64,000 bases of DNA, taken from the NCBI GenBank assembly GCA_023653115.1, contig JAMNXO010000004.1, positions 79,509 to 143,508 on the forward strand. Direction: 5' to 3'. The position numbers were made by a program, and so were the translations under genes. Of this stretch, positions 46,538 through 55,460 are shown in pieces (within the stretch, counting starts at the first letter, position 1; each line of letters opens with the position of its first letter). The notes under the pieces were generated by a model. That model made no database searches, was not told where the DNA came from, and was given only the letters and a program-made list of their open reading frames with translations. Source of the stretch: Erythrobacter sp. GTDB lineage: Bacteria; Pseudomonadota; Alphaproteobacteria; Sphingomonadales; Sphingomonadaceae.

Positions 46538-47353
46538 TTACGGTCTGAGCGAGGCCTCGAGCGCGGGCCAGCGTTTCAGCGCCCCCTCGATCTCGCCCGC
46601 CGCAGCCCGCAGCAGCGGCAGGCGGGTGCGCACCAGTTCGTCCTGCGAAATGCGGGTGGTGGAGGTGGAGCAGTTGATCGATGCGATCACCTTGCGGTCG
46701 CGCCCGAACACCGGCACCGCGACCGAAACGATGCCATAATCCAGCTCGTCGAGCGCCGAATCGTAACCGCGCGTGGCAATCAGCGCGAGCCGCTCGGCCA
46801 TCGCGGCCCGGTCGGTCACCGTGCGTTCGGTAAAGCGCTGGAACGGCGCGGCCTCCAGCAGGCTGTCGCGTTCGGCCTCGGGCAGGTGGGCTGCCAGCGC
46901 CTTGCCCAGCGACGTCGCATGGAAGGGAAAGCGCGTGCCGACACTGGCCGCAACCCGGAAGCGCCGGTCGGTCGAGACATGGGCGACGTAAAGGATCTCC
47001 GCGCCCGACAGAACGGCAAGGCTGGCGCTGTCGCCGGTCTGATCGCGCAGGCCTTGCAACGGCGGCAGCACCACCTGTTCGATCTGCATCGAGGCGAGGA
47101 AGGCCGAACCGATTGTCAGCACCGCGGGGCGCAGCAGGAACTTGCGCTCGTGCTGGCCGACATAGCCAAGCTCCACCAGCGTGATCAGGCAGCGCCGCGC
47201 CACCGCAGGCGGCAGCGACGTGGCCGCAGCCACCTCGCTCAGCGTCATTTCCGGGTGATCCTCGTCAAACGCCTTGAGAACCCTCAGGCCGCGCTCAAGG
47301 GTGGAGAGGAACTCCGGGTCCTTCGTGGAAGGTTCAGCCCCTGCGTATCCCAT
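46538..47353 (-). CDS. IclR-family transcriptional regulator
   Basis: 271 aa from the ATG at 47353, which has AAAGG 8 nt upstream; longer in-frame ATGs lie deep inside the CoA-transferase gene. N-terminal winged helix (LSTLERGLRVLKAF, MTLSEVAAATSLPPAVARRCLITLVELGYV) and the IclR ligand domain with RFPFHATSLGKALAAHLPEAE and SINCSTSTTRIS. The start lies 20 bp inside the end of the CoA-transferase gene, so the two are translationally coupled. It very likely controls the two tandem operators in this island; effector unknown. Confidence 0.92.
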   Translation of the reverse strand: MGYAGAEPSTKDPEFLSTLERGLRVLKAFDEDHPEMTLSEVAAATSLPPAVARRCLITLVELGYVGQHERKFLLRPAVLTIGSAFLASMQIEQVVLPPLQGLRDQTGDSASLAVLSGAEILYVAHVSTDRRFRVAASVGTRFPFHATSLGKALAAHLPEAERDSLLEAAPFQRFTERTVTDRAAMAERLALIATRGYDSALDELDYGIVSVAVPVFGRDRKVIASINCSTSTTRISQDELVRTRLPLLRAAAGEIEGALKRWPALEASLRP

Positions 47354-48494
47354 GCTGTGGCCTTTCGATGCTGCGGCGGACATCCGCGTCGTCCGCTCCC
47401 AATAGGGGCGGCGCGGTGACGCTGTCCATCCGCTCGCCATCGAAGCTGAGCGGGAACCGGATGGTGCGGAATTCGCCGTGAGGGCCGTCCGGATCGCTGA
47501 CCGCGATGCCGAGCGCCTTGGCCTGCGGGGTTTCGAGCACCTCGGCCGAGGTGAACACGGGCGAATTGGGCACTTCGAGACGGGTCAGTTCGGCCGCCCA
47601 TTCGCCGCGCGGCCGGGTCGCGAAGATCGGGGCGAGGAAGGCGACCACGTCTTCATAATGCGCGATCCGCGCGTCGCGGCTCTCGAAGGCGGGCAGCGAG
47701 AGCATATCGGGCTGGCCGACCGCGATCGCGAGATTCTCCCAGAACTTGGGCGGGGATGACATGTGCAGCGCGATCCACTGGCCGTCGGCGCATTGGAACA
47801 CGTAGCTCTGCGACACGTGCGGGCGGCTATACGGCCCCATCACCTGATCGACCGAGAGCAGGTGGGTGAAATCGTCGAGATTGAAGTGGCACATCGCCTC
47901 GAACATCGAGGTTTCAACCACGCGGCCCTTGCCGGTGGAGTGCCGCTCGTTGAGCGCGGCAAGGATACCGATCGCGGTGTAGTAACCGGTCATCGCGTCG
48001 GCAATCGCCGGGCCTACCACGCGCGGGTGCTCGGGGTTGACGAGCAGGCGCAGAAAGCCGCTCGCCGCCTGCGCAACGGTGTCGAAGGCGGGGCGGTCAC
48101 GGTCCGGCCCCTCGCTGCCGAAGCCCGAGATCGTGGCGTAGACCAGCTTCGGATTGATCGCCTGCAGCCGGGCTGCGTCGACATTGAGGCGGCCTGCCAC
48201 GCCGGGGCGGAAGTTCTGGATGAACACATCGGCATTCTCGACCAGCCGATCAAGCACGGCCAGATCGTCCGGGTTCTTGGGGTCGATGGTGATCGAACGC
48301 TTGTTGCGGTTATAGGTCTGGAAGTGCGGCGCATAGAGCCCGCCCTGGAACGAGCGGAAGGGATCGCCGGTGACAGGCTGCTCCACCTTGATCACATCCG
48401 CGCCAAGATCAGCGAGGATCATGCCGGCCGCCGGACCGGTGATGAAGGTGCCCATTTCGAGCACGGTAACCCCATCTAATGGCCGAGCGGTCAT
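47334..48494 (-). CDS. family III (CaiB/BaiF) CoA transferase
   Basis: 386 aa from the ATG at 48494 (MTARPLDGVTVLEMGTF); an ATG at 48503 adds MCW. Neither has a strong ribosome site. Signatures: GPAAGMILADLGADVIKVEQP, FRSF...NRNKRSITIDPKN, and the nucleophilic aspartate in GPAIADAMTGYYTAIGILAAL. Enzymes of this family move CoA from a donor acyl-CoA to a carboxylic acid by a mixed-anhydride route. Divergent from the citryl-CoA-lyase-like gene across an operator, and coupled to iclR: an activation step for the island's substrate. Confidence 0.9.
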   Translation of the reverse strand: MTARPLDGVTVLEMGTFITGPAAGMILADLGADVIKVEQPVTGDPFRSFQGGLYAPHFQTYNRNKRSITIDPKNPDDLAVLDRLVENADVFIQNFRPGVAGRLNVDAARLQAINPKLVYATISGFGSEGPDRDRPAFDTVAQAASGFLRLLVNPEHPRVVGPAIADAMTGYYTAIGILAALNERHSTGKGRVVETSMFEAMCHFNLDDFTHLLSVDQVMGPYSRPHVSQSYVFQCADGQWIALHMSSPPKFWENLAIAVGQPDMLSLPAFESRDARIAHYEDVVAFLAPIFATRPRGEWAAELTRLEVPNSPVFTSAEVLETPQAKALGIAVSDPDGPHGEFRTIRFPLSFDGERMDSVTAPPLLGADDADVRRSIERPQHGIRRG

Positions 48495-48541
48495 CCAACA
48501 CATCCCATTGCTTGCCTTGTAGGAGTTCCAACTCTATATTC

Positions 48542-48573
48542 TTCGCATAACGAAATCAACTTCGATTAACGAA
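48542..48573. promoter_or_regulatory. tandem palindromic operator, copy 2 (CoA transferase / lyase divergent promoter)
   Basis: TTCGCATAACGAA (48542-48554) and TTCGATTAACGAA (48561-48573), again 19 bp apart, followed by AAAAA as in copy 1. It lies in the 82-91-bp gap between the divergent CoA-transferase (start 48494 or 48503) and lyase-like (48586) genes, and its edge touches the AAGGA ribosome site of the latter. In each copy both palindromes share one centre (ATG in copy 1, TAA in copy 2). Confidence 0.8.
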
Positions 48574-48585
48574 AAAGGACGGTTC

Positions 48586-49365
48586 ATGCGCATTGGTAAG
48601 CAGGATAATGCTGTCACCTCGATCTGCACCTCGGATGCGACCTCGATCACCGTGCGCGGGATGGACCTTTGTTCCGAGGTGATCGGACACCTCGATTTCA
48701 CGAGCTATTTCTGGCTGCTGGTGACCGGCACACAGCCGTCGGGCAAGCAGAAGGCGCTGGCCGATGCGGTGCTCTGCGCGATTGCCGAACATGGGCTGGT
48801 GCCGAGTGTTGTGGCCACCCGCATGACCTATGCCGCTGCGCCCGAGGCGTTCCACGGTGCGGTGGCCGCCGGGCTGCTCGGCTGCGGCACGGTGGTGCTG
48901 GGCAGTGCCGAGGTGGCGGGCAAGTTCTACGCGCAGGTCGTCGCCGATGCGGAAGGCGGCGATCATGCCGCCACTGCCATCGCGGCCATCAAGGCCCTGC
49001 GCGCCGAAAAGAAGGCGATACCCGGCTTTGGCCACCCGCAGCATTCGGGCGGCGATCCGCGCGCGCATCGCTTGCTGGCGCTGGCAAAGGAGCACGGGAT
49101 GGAAGGGCCGCACATCGCCATGCTGCGCACCATCGAAGCGGTGCTGCCCGAGGCGATTGGCCGCGAACTGCCGATCAACGTCAACGGCGCCATTCCTGCG
49201 GTGATGCTGGATGCAGGCTTCCCGCTTGCGGCATTGAAGGGCATTTCGCTGCTCGCCCGCACCGCCAGCCTGATCGCGCACCTTCAGGAAGAAACCGAAC
49301 GCCCCATCGGCTTCATCATGAGCGGTGCAGCGGCCGAGCGTATCGGCTTCGACGCCGAGGGCTGA
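48586..49365 (+). CDS. citryl-CoA lyase / citrate-synthase-like protein
   Basis: 259 aa, AAGGA 6 nt upstream of the ATG. Matches the short citrate-synthase-fold proteins annotated as citryl-CoA lyases (the C-terminal module of ATP-citrate lyase). By eye, H69 and H150 (PGFGHPQHSGGDPRA) fit the two catalytic histidines. The third catalytic position, aspartate in the family's NVDG, reads NVNG here (Asn200). The end (LLARTASLIAHLQEETERP) is typical. Cleaving or joining a C-C bond of an acyl-CoA is the likely role, after the divergent CoA transferase has made the thioester. Ends one base before the mfd stop. Confidence 0.82.
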   Translation: MRIGKQDNAVTSICTSDATSITVRGMDLCSEVIGHLDFTSYFWLLVTGTQPSGKQKALADAVLCAIAEHGLVPSVVATRMTYAAAPEAFHGAVAAGLLGCGTVVLGSAEVAGKFYAQVVADAEGGDHAATAIAAIKALRAEKKAIPGFGHPQHSGGDPRAHRLLALAKEHGMEGPHIAMLRTIEAVLPEAIGRELPINVNGAIPAVMLDAGFPLAALKGISLLARTASLIAHLQEETERPIGFIMSGAAAERIGFDAEG

Positions 49366-52300
49366 TTAGGCCGCCTTCTTTGCCTTCGCGGCTTTCTTCA
49401 CGATGCCCGAGAGGCCCTTGGTCAGCTGGAACAATCCGTTCAGGCGGCTGAGCGGATCGGCCCAGGCGCGGTTGATCACCAGCTTCATATCGGGGCGCAG
49501 CTTGGCGGTGTCCTTGCCGCCGTCGTTGAGGCGGGCGACATAGGCGATCAGGCCTGCGGGATCGGGGAAATCGTCCTTGTGGAAGCTCACCAGCGTGCCG
49601 CGCGCGCCGACATCGATCTTGGCGATATTGGCACCGATGGCCTGATGCTTGATCTCGATCAGGCGGATCAGGTTCTTGGTCGGCTGGGGCAGATCGCCGA
49701 AGCGGTCGATCATTTCGGCGGCCATGCTCTCGATCTCGTTCTGCCCCTCGGCCTGGTTGAGGCGGCGATAGAGCGCCATGCGCACCGCGAGATCGGGCAC
49801 GTAGTCCTCGGGGATCATGATCGGGGCGTCGACGGTGATCTGCGGGGTGATCTTGTCGCGGGCAGGGGCGAGGCCCATCTCGCCGGCCTTGGCCGCCAGA
49901 ATCGCCTCTTCCAGCATCGCCTGATAGAGCTCGAAGCCGACCTCGCGGATATGGCCCGATTGCTCGTCGCCGAGCAGATTGCCCGCGCCGCGAATGTCGA
50001 GATCGTGGCTGGCGAGCTGGAAGCCCGCCCCAAGGCTGTCGAGATCGCCGAGCACTTTCAACCGCTTCTGCGCGACTTCTGACAGGGCAACGCCGGTCTG
50101 GTGCGTCAGGTAGGCATAGGCGCGCAGCTTGGCCCGGCCCACGCGGCCGCGCAGCTGGTAAAGCTGGGCGAGGCCGAAGCGATCGGCGCGGTGAATGATG
50201 ATGGTGTTGGCGCTGGGGATGTCGAGCCCGCTTTCGACGATGGTGGTCGAAAGCAGCACATCATACTTGCGATCATAGAAGGCGCCCATGCGCTCCTCGA
50301 CCTCGCTGGGCGACATCTGGCCGTGGGCGGAAACCGATTTGATCTCGGGCACGTGTTCGCGCAGCCATTCCTCGACATCGGCCATGTCGGAAATGCGCGG
50401 CACGACGATGAAGCTCTGTCCGCCGCGGTGATGTTCGCGCAGCAGGGCTTCGCGGATCACCATGTCGTCCCACTCCATCACATAGGTGCGCACCGCGAGA
50501 CGATCGACCGGCGGGGTCTGGATGGTGGAAAGTTCGCGCAATCCGCTCATCGCCATCTGCAGCGTGCGCGGGATCGGCGTGGCGGTGAGGGTGAGGACGT
50601 GGACGTCAGCGCGCAGCTGCTTCAGCTTTTCCTTGTGGGTGACGCCGAAACGTTGTTCCTCGTCGACGATCACAAGGCCGAGGTTCTTGAACTGCGTGCT
50701 CTTGGACAGGATCGCATGGGTGCCGACGACGAGATCGATCTGCCCGTTTTCCAGCCCTTCGCGGGTCTCGGCGGCTTCCTTGCTGCTGACGAGACGCGAG
50801 AGGCGGCCGACCTGCAAGGGGAAGCCCGCAAACCGCTCGGCAAAGTTCTGGTAGTGTTGACGTGCTAGCAGGGTCGTTGGCGCAACAATGGCAACTTGTT
50901 GACCGGCCATTGCCGCAACAAAGGCAGCGCGTAACGCCACCTCGGTCTTGCCGAAGCCGACATCGCCGCACACCAGACGGTCCATTGGACGGCCGCTTTC
51001 CAGATCGCCCAGCACATCGGCAATCGCGCGTTCCTGGTCGTCGGTTTCGGACCAGGGGAAACGGTCGACGAACTGGTTGAGACTGGCGGGATCGCTGGCG
51101 AGCACGGTCGCCTGCCGCAAGGCGCGGGCCGCGGCGACCTGCATCAGCTCGCCCGCGATAGCGGTGATGCGTTCCTTGAGCTTGGCGCGGCGGCGCTGCC
51201 ATGCCTCGCCGCCCAGCCGGTCAAGCGGGACGGCCTGTTCGGACGAGCCATAGCGGCTGAGAACGTCGATATTCTCGACCGGGATGAACAGCTTATCCCC
51301 GCCAGCATATTCGAGCGCGACGCAATCATGCTGGCTCTTGCCCACCGGAATTGGCTCAAGTCCGAGATAGCGGCCAATGCCATGCTCGATATGCACCACC
51401 AGATCGCCGCGTGACAGCGCCTGAAGTTCGGCGAGGAAGGCATCGGAATCCTTGCGCTTTTTCTTGCGCCGCACCAGCCGGTCACCCAGCACGTCCTGCT
51501 CGGTGAGGAGTTCGAGCGTGTCGCTGGCAAAGCCGGTTTCGAGCGGCAGCACCAGCACCGCGGCCTTGGCTTTTGCAGCAAGGCCAAGCCCGTGCTGCCA
51601 GCTATCGGCCAGCGCCGTGGGCGCGCCTGCTTCTTCGAGGATTGAGGCGATGCGGCGCGCGCTGCCGGTGGAATAGGCCGCAAACAGCGCCTTGCGCCCG
51701 GATTTGGCGACGACTTTCAGGTGTGCTGCGGCGGCCTCGTAAACATTCTCGCCGCGCCCGCGCTCGGGCGAAAAATCGCGCGCGGAACGGAAGCCGAAAT
51801 CGACCATCGCCGCGCCCGCTTCGCTGGCAAAACCGGTGGCGCGGTGGGCGGGCGCCTTGGCCAGGGCGGCGTCAAACTCGGCGCGGGTCAGGTAGAGCGC
51901 GTCAGGGCCGAGCGGGCGGTAGCTGCCCTTCTTCTCGCTCGCGATACGCCCTCGCTGGGCGTGATAATCGGCAATATCGGTCAGCCGCTCCTCGGCCGCG
52001 CCAATCGCGCTCTGGTCAATCACCACCAGATCATGCGCGGCAAGGTGATCGAACAGGGTCGCCAGCCGGTCCTCGAACAGCGGTAGCCAGTGTTCCATCC
52101 CTGCGAGGCGCCGCCCTTCGGACACGGCCTCGTAGAGCGGGTCTTGCGTGGCATTGGCGCCGAAAAGCTCGCGGTAACGGCTGCGGAACCGCTTGATGCT
52201 GTCCTCGTCCACCAGCGCCTCGGAGGCAGGGAGCAGCAGGTGGCTGTCGATCCGCTCCACCGTGCGCTGGGTGGCGGGATCGAACAGGCGCAGGCTTTCC

Positions 52301-52881
52301 AGCTCGTCGCCGAAGAAATCGAGCCTGAGGCCCGCATCAAGGCTGGAAGGGAAGATGTCGACAATAGAGCCCCGCACCGCAAATTCGCCGTGATCGATCA
52401 CGGTGTCGGTGCGGCCGTAGCCCTGCCGGACCAGCAGCGCGGCGAGGCTTTCGTGGCCGATTTGCGTGCCGACGCGGAATTCGCGCACGGATTCGCGCAC
52501 CCGGAACGGGGTGAGCACGCGCTGGAGCACGGCGTTGACGGTGGTGACGAATAATTGCGCTGCGCCCGCGGGCCGTGCCAAGCGGTGGAGTGCGGCGAGC
52601 CTCTCGGCGCTGATCGACAGCGCGGGGCTCGCCCGGTCATAGGGCAGGCAATCCCATGCGGGGAACTCGACCACCTCGATTTCGGGCGCAAAGAATCGTG
52701 CCGCTTCGGCTGCGGCGCGCATCGCGGCCTCGTCGGGCGCGATGAACACCGCCCGCTGGCCGCCTTTGACCCCCTGCGCCGCACGCGCGAGATCGGCCAG
52801 CACCAGCGGCAGGCTCCCGCGCGGAAGCGAGGACAGGGTCAGCGGCTCACGGGCCGCGAGGATGCGGTTCAGATCGGGCAT
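49366..52881 (-). CDS. mfd: transcription-repair coupling factor
   Basis: 1171 aa from the ATG at 52881 (MPDLNRIL), which has GGAAA upstream; an ATG at 52899 would add six residues. Removes RNA polymerase stalled at lesions and recruits UvrA. UvrB-like N-terminal modules, RNA-polymerase-interaction domain (about 480-560, with GDLVVHIEHGIGRYLGLE), RecG-like translocase with GDVGFGKTEVALRAAF, DEEQRFGV, LTATPIPRTLQMA and the TRG region, then the C-terminal D7. Downstream of sdhE by 62 bp on the same strand, the usual alphaproteobacterial order. Confidence 0.96.
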   Translation of the reverse strand: MPDLNRILAAREPLTLSSLPRGSLPLVLADLARAAQGVKGGQRAVFIAPDEAAMRAAAEAARFFAPEIEVVEFPAWDCLPYDRASPALSISAERLAALHRLARPAGAAQLFVTTVNAVLQRVLTPFRVRESVREFRVGTQIGHESLAALLVRQGYGRTDTVIDHGEFAVRGSIVDIFPSSLDAGLRLDFFGDELESLRLFDPATQRTVERIDSHLLLPASEALVDEDSIKRFRSRYRELFGANATQDPLYEAVSEGRRLAGMEHWLPLFEDRLATLFDHLAAHDLVVIDQSAIGAAEERLTDIADYHAQRGRIASEKKGSYRPLGPDALYLTRAEFDAALAKAPAHRATGFASEAGAAMVDFGFRSARDFSPERGRGENVYEAAAAHLKVVAKSGRKALFAAYSTGSARRIASILEEAGAPTALADSWQHGLGLAAKAKAAVLVLPLETGFASDTLELLTEQDVLGDRLVRRKKKRKDSDAFLAELQALSRGDLVVHIEHGIGRYLGLEPIPVGKSQHDCVALEYAGGDKLFIPVENIDVLSRYGSSEQAVPLDRLGGEAWQRRRAKLKERITAIAGELMQVAAARALRQATVLASDPASLNQFVDRFPWSETDDQERAIADVLGDLESGRPMDRLVCGDVGFGKTEVALRAAFVAAMAGQQVAIVAPTTLLARQHYQNFAERFAGFPLQVGRLSRLVSSKEAAETREGLENGQIDLVVGTHAILSKSTQFKNLGLVIVDEEQRFGVTHKEKLKQLRADVHVLTLTATPIPRTLQMAMSGLRELSTIQTPPVDRLAVRTYVMEWDDMVIREALLREHHRGGQSFIVVPRISDMADVEEWLREHVPEIKSVSAHGQMSPSEVEERMGAFYDRKYDVLLSTTIVESGLDIPSANTIIIHRADRFGLAQLYQLRGRVGRAKLRAYAYLTHQTGVALSEVAQKRLKVLGDLDSLGAGFQLASHDLDIRGAGNLLGDEQSGHIREVGFELYQAMLEEAILAAKAGEMGLAPARDKITPQITVDAPIMIPEDYVPDLAVRMALYRRLNQAEGQNEIESMAAEMIDRFGDLPQPTKNLIRLIEIKHQAIGANIAKIDVGARGTLVSFHKDDFPDPAGLIAYVARLNDGGKDTAKLRPDMKLVINRAWADPLSRLNGLFQLTKGLSGIVKKAAKAKKAA

Positions 52882-52943
52882 AGGTTTCCAGTCAAGCATC
52901 GCACGCCGCAGCGGTTCCCGGCGGCGGACGAAGCCAGCGCGCC

Positions 52944-53222
52944 CTAGCGCGGAATGTCGACGTAATCGAGCCGTTGCATCAACGCGAGCAGATCGCCCGC
53001 CAGATGCTCGGGCGCTGGCTGGCTGCCCAAGGCCCAGGCCATGACATCGACGTCATCCTCGTCAAGCAGCGCCTCGAACCACGCCAGATCCTCCTCGCTC
53101 CAGCCTGCGTGGTAGCGATCAAAGAAGCCGCCCATCATGTAATCGGCCTCGCGTGTGCCGCGATGCCAGCTGCGGAACTTGGCGCGGGCCAGACGTTGTT
53201 CAAAGGAGGGTGTATCGCTCAT
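52944..53222 (-). CDS. sdhE: succinate dehydrogenase assembly factor SdhE
   Basis: 92 aa from the ATG at 53222, with AGGTGA upstream; a GTG at 53231 would add three residues. The RGxxE motif (RGTREADYMMGGF) that contacts the flavoprotein for covalent FAD attachment is intact. Helical protein typical of the SdhE/Sdh5 family, here acting on SdhA. Sits upstream of mfd and divergent from recG across a repeat. Confidence 0.93.
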   Translation of the reverse strand: MSDTPSFEQRLARAKFRSWHRGTREADYMMGGFFDRYHAGWSEEDLAWFEALLDEDDVDVMAWALGSQPAPEHLAGDLLALMQRLDYVDIPR

Positions 53223-53259
53223 GGAGGTCACCTAGCGACGCGCTGCTTTGCCTTCAACT

Positions 53260-53357
53260 CGTCATTGCGAGCCGCAGGCGCGGCAATCCATGGTCCGGCC
53301 TCGCAACTTTGTGCACTGGCAGGTGCTGGATTGCTTCGCCTGCGGCTCGCAATGACG
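53260..53357. repeat. bipartite palindromic repeat (REP-like), family 3
   Basis: Arms 53260-53290 and 53327-53357 are inverted copies (29 of 31 positions agree) with 36 nt between. Each starts CGTCATTGCGAG on the outer side and ends GCAATCCA on the inner. Short internal pairing (GAGCCGCAGGC) is weaker than in families 1 and 2. From memory, repeats beginning CGTCATTGCGAG are widely spread in alphaproteobacteria. It fills most of the divergent space between sdhE and recG. Confidence 0.75.
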
Positions 53358-53384
53358 AATAAGTGATGATAGCCCCCAGACACC

Positions 53385-55460
53385 ATGCGCCCCGAGGCTC
53401 TCAATCCGCTGTTTGCCGAAGTCCAGTCGCTCGAAGGCGTCGGGCCGAAGCTGATGAAGCCGCTCGAGAAGCTGGGGCTCACCCGTGTCAAGGATTTGGC
53501 CTACCACCTGCCTGAACGCTTCGTCAGCCGCCGTGCGATTGCCGATCTGGACGCCGCGAGCGAGGGCGAGCAGGTGATCATCGCGCTCACCGCGGTCGAA
53601 CACCGTGCGCCGCGCCCCGGCAGCCGCGGGCCATACCGGGTGCTGGCGCAGGACCGCGCGGGCAATATCTGTGCGCTCAGCTGGTTCGGCAAAGCGGCCT
53701 ATTCCGCCAAGAAGCTGCTGCCCGTGGGCGAGACGCGCTGGATCGCCGGGCGGCTCGATCGCTATGGCGATATGCTCCAGATCGTCCATCCCGATCACAT
53801 CGAGGAAGCGAGCGCGGCGCAGATGGAGCGGCAGAGCGAGCCGGTCTATCGCCTGTCGGAAGGCCTCACCCAGCCGCGTGTGGCGAGTCTTGCCGCGCAG
53901 GCGCTCACCCGGCTGCCCGATCTGCCTGAATGGATAGAGCCGAGCCAATTGGCGCATTCGGGCTGGCCAACTTGGGCAGAAGCGCTGCGCACCGGCCATG
54001 TCAGCACCGACGAGAAAGCGCGGGACCGGCTCGCCTATGACGAATTGCTGGCGAACAGCCTCGCGCTGCTGCTGGTCAAGGCCGAGGGGCGACGGCGCAA
54101 GGGCGCAGCGCTGGTGGGTGACGGGGGATTGCGCTCGAAGCTGCACTTGCCCTTCGCACTGACGGGCGCGCAGACCCGCTCCATCGCCGAGATCGAAGGC
54201 GATATGGCGCAGGAATCACCGATGCTGCGGCTGCTGCAAGGCGATGTTGGCGCAGGCAAGACGGTGGTGGCGCTCAATGCCATGCTGATTGCGGTGGAGG
54301 CGGGCAAGCAGGCCGCGCTGCTCGCGCCCACCGAAATTCTCGCGCGCCAGCATTTCGAGACGCTCAGAAAGATGCTGGGCCCGACGGGAGTCGAAATCGC
54401 GCTGCTGACGGGGCGGGCCAAGGGCCGCGAGCGCGAGTCGATCCTGATGGGGTTGATGGATGGTTCGATCCAGCTCCTCGTCGGCACCCATGCGATCTTT
54501 CAGGACACGGTGAACTACCGCGATCTCGGGCTGGTGGTGATCGACGAACAGCACCGCTTTGGCGTGGCGCAGCGCCTCTCGCTCGCGGCGAAGGGCCGCC
54601 GCGCGCCGCATACCCTCGCCATGACCGCGACCCCGATCCCGCGCTCGCTCACCCTCGCGCAATATGGCGAGATGGATGTGAGCCGCCTCGACGAACTGCC
54701 CCCCGGACGGCAGGCGATCGATACCCGCGTGGTGGCGATGGACCGGGTCGAGGACGTGGTCGCTGGGGTGGAGCGCCATCTCGCTGGCGGGCAGCAGGCC
54801 TATTGGGTGTGCCCGATGGTGCGCGAGATCGACGGCGCGCCCGATCTGGCCGACATTGCCGCAGCCGAAGCGCGCTATGCGGCGCTGAAGGAGCGGTTCG
54901 GCGATGCGGTGGTGCTGGTCCACGGCCAGCTGCGTCCCGAGGTGAAAGATGCCGCGATGGAGCGCTTTGCCAGCGGTCAGGCGCGGCTGCTGGTAGCGAC
55001 CACGGTGATCGAGGTCGGCGTGGATGTGCCGTCTGCCACGCTGATGGTGATCGAGCAGGCGGAACGCTTTGGTCTTGCCCAGTTGCACCAGCTGCGCGGA
55101 CGGGTGGGGCGGGGCGCGGAGAAGAGCACCTGCTTGCTGCTTCGCGGCGGCGCGCTATCGGAAACGGGCCGCGCGAGGCTGGCGCTGATGCGCGAGACGC
55201 AGGATGGTTTTCGCATTGCCGAAGAGGATCTCGCGCTGCGCGGCGGGGGCGAATTGCTCGGCACGCGGCAATCGGGGGAAGCGGCGTTTCGCATTGCCGA
55301 TCTCGATCAGGTGCAGCGCTTGCTGCCGGCCGCCCACGCCGATGCGCGGCTGCTGATGGAGCGTGACGGCGGCCTCACGTCGCAGCGCGGGGAGGCGGCG
55401 CGGCTGCTGCTCTATCTGTTCGAGCGCGACTGGGGTGTTCAGCTGCTGCGCGGGGGCTAA
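53385..55460 (+). CDS. recG: ATP-dependent DNA helicase RecG
   Basis: 691 aa. Reverses stalled forks and processes branched DNA. N-terminal wedge domain (LEKLGLTRVKDLAYHLPER), Walker A LQGDVGAGKTVVAL, DEQHRFGV, MTATPIPRSLTL, and the TRG end (VIEQAERFGLAQLHQLRGRVGRG, LLGTRQSGEAAFRI). Full length. The start has only a weak upstream site and lies 27 bp after the repeat. Convergent with the phosphatase gene, whose stop overlaps recG by 4 nt. Confidence 0.96.
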   Translation: MRPEALNPLFAEVQSLEGVGPKLMKPLEKLGLTRVKDLAYHLPERFVSRRAIADLDAASEGEQVIIALTAVEHRAPRPGSRGPYRVLAQDRAGNICALSWFGKAAYSAKKLLPVGETRWIAGRLDRYGDMLQIVHPDHIEEASAAQMERQSEPVYRLSEGLTQPRVASLAAQALTRLPDLPEWIEPSQLAHSGWPTWAEALRTGHVSTDEKARDRLAYDELLANSLALLLVKAEGRRRKGAALVGDGGLRSKLHLPFALTGAQTRSIAEIEGDMAQESPMLRLLQGDVGAGKTVVALNAMLIAVEAGKQAALLAPTEILARQHFETLRKMLGPTGVEIALLTGRAKGRERESILMGLMDGSIQLLVGTHAIFQDTVNYRDLGLVVIDEQHRFGVAQRLSLAAKGRRAPHTLAMTATPIPRSLTLAQYGEMDVSRLDELPPGRQAIDTRVVAMDRVEDVVAGVERHLAGGQQAYWVCPMVREIDGAPDLADIAAAEARYAALKERFGDAVVLVHGQLRPEVKDAAMERFASGQARLLVATTVIEVGVDVPSATLMVIEQAERFGLAQLHQLRGRVGRGAEKSTCLLLRGGALSETGRARLALMRETQDGFRIAEEDLALRGGGELLGTRQSGEAAFRIADLDQVQRLLPAAHADARLLMERDGGLTSQRGEAARLLLYLFERDWGVQLLRGG

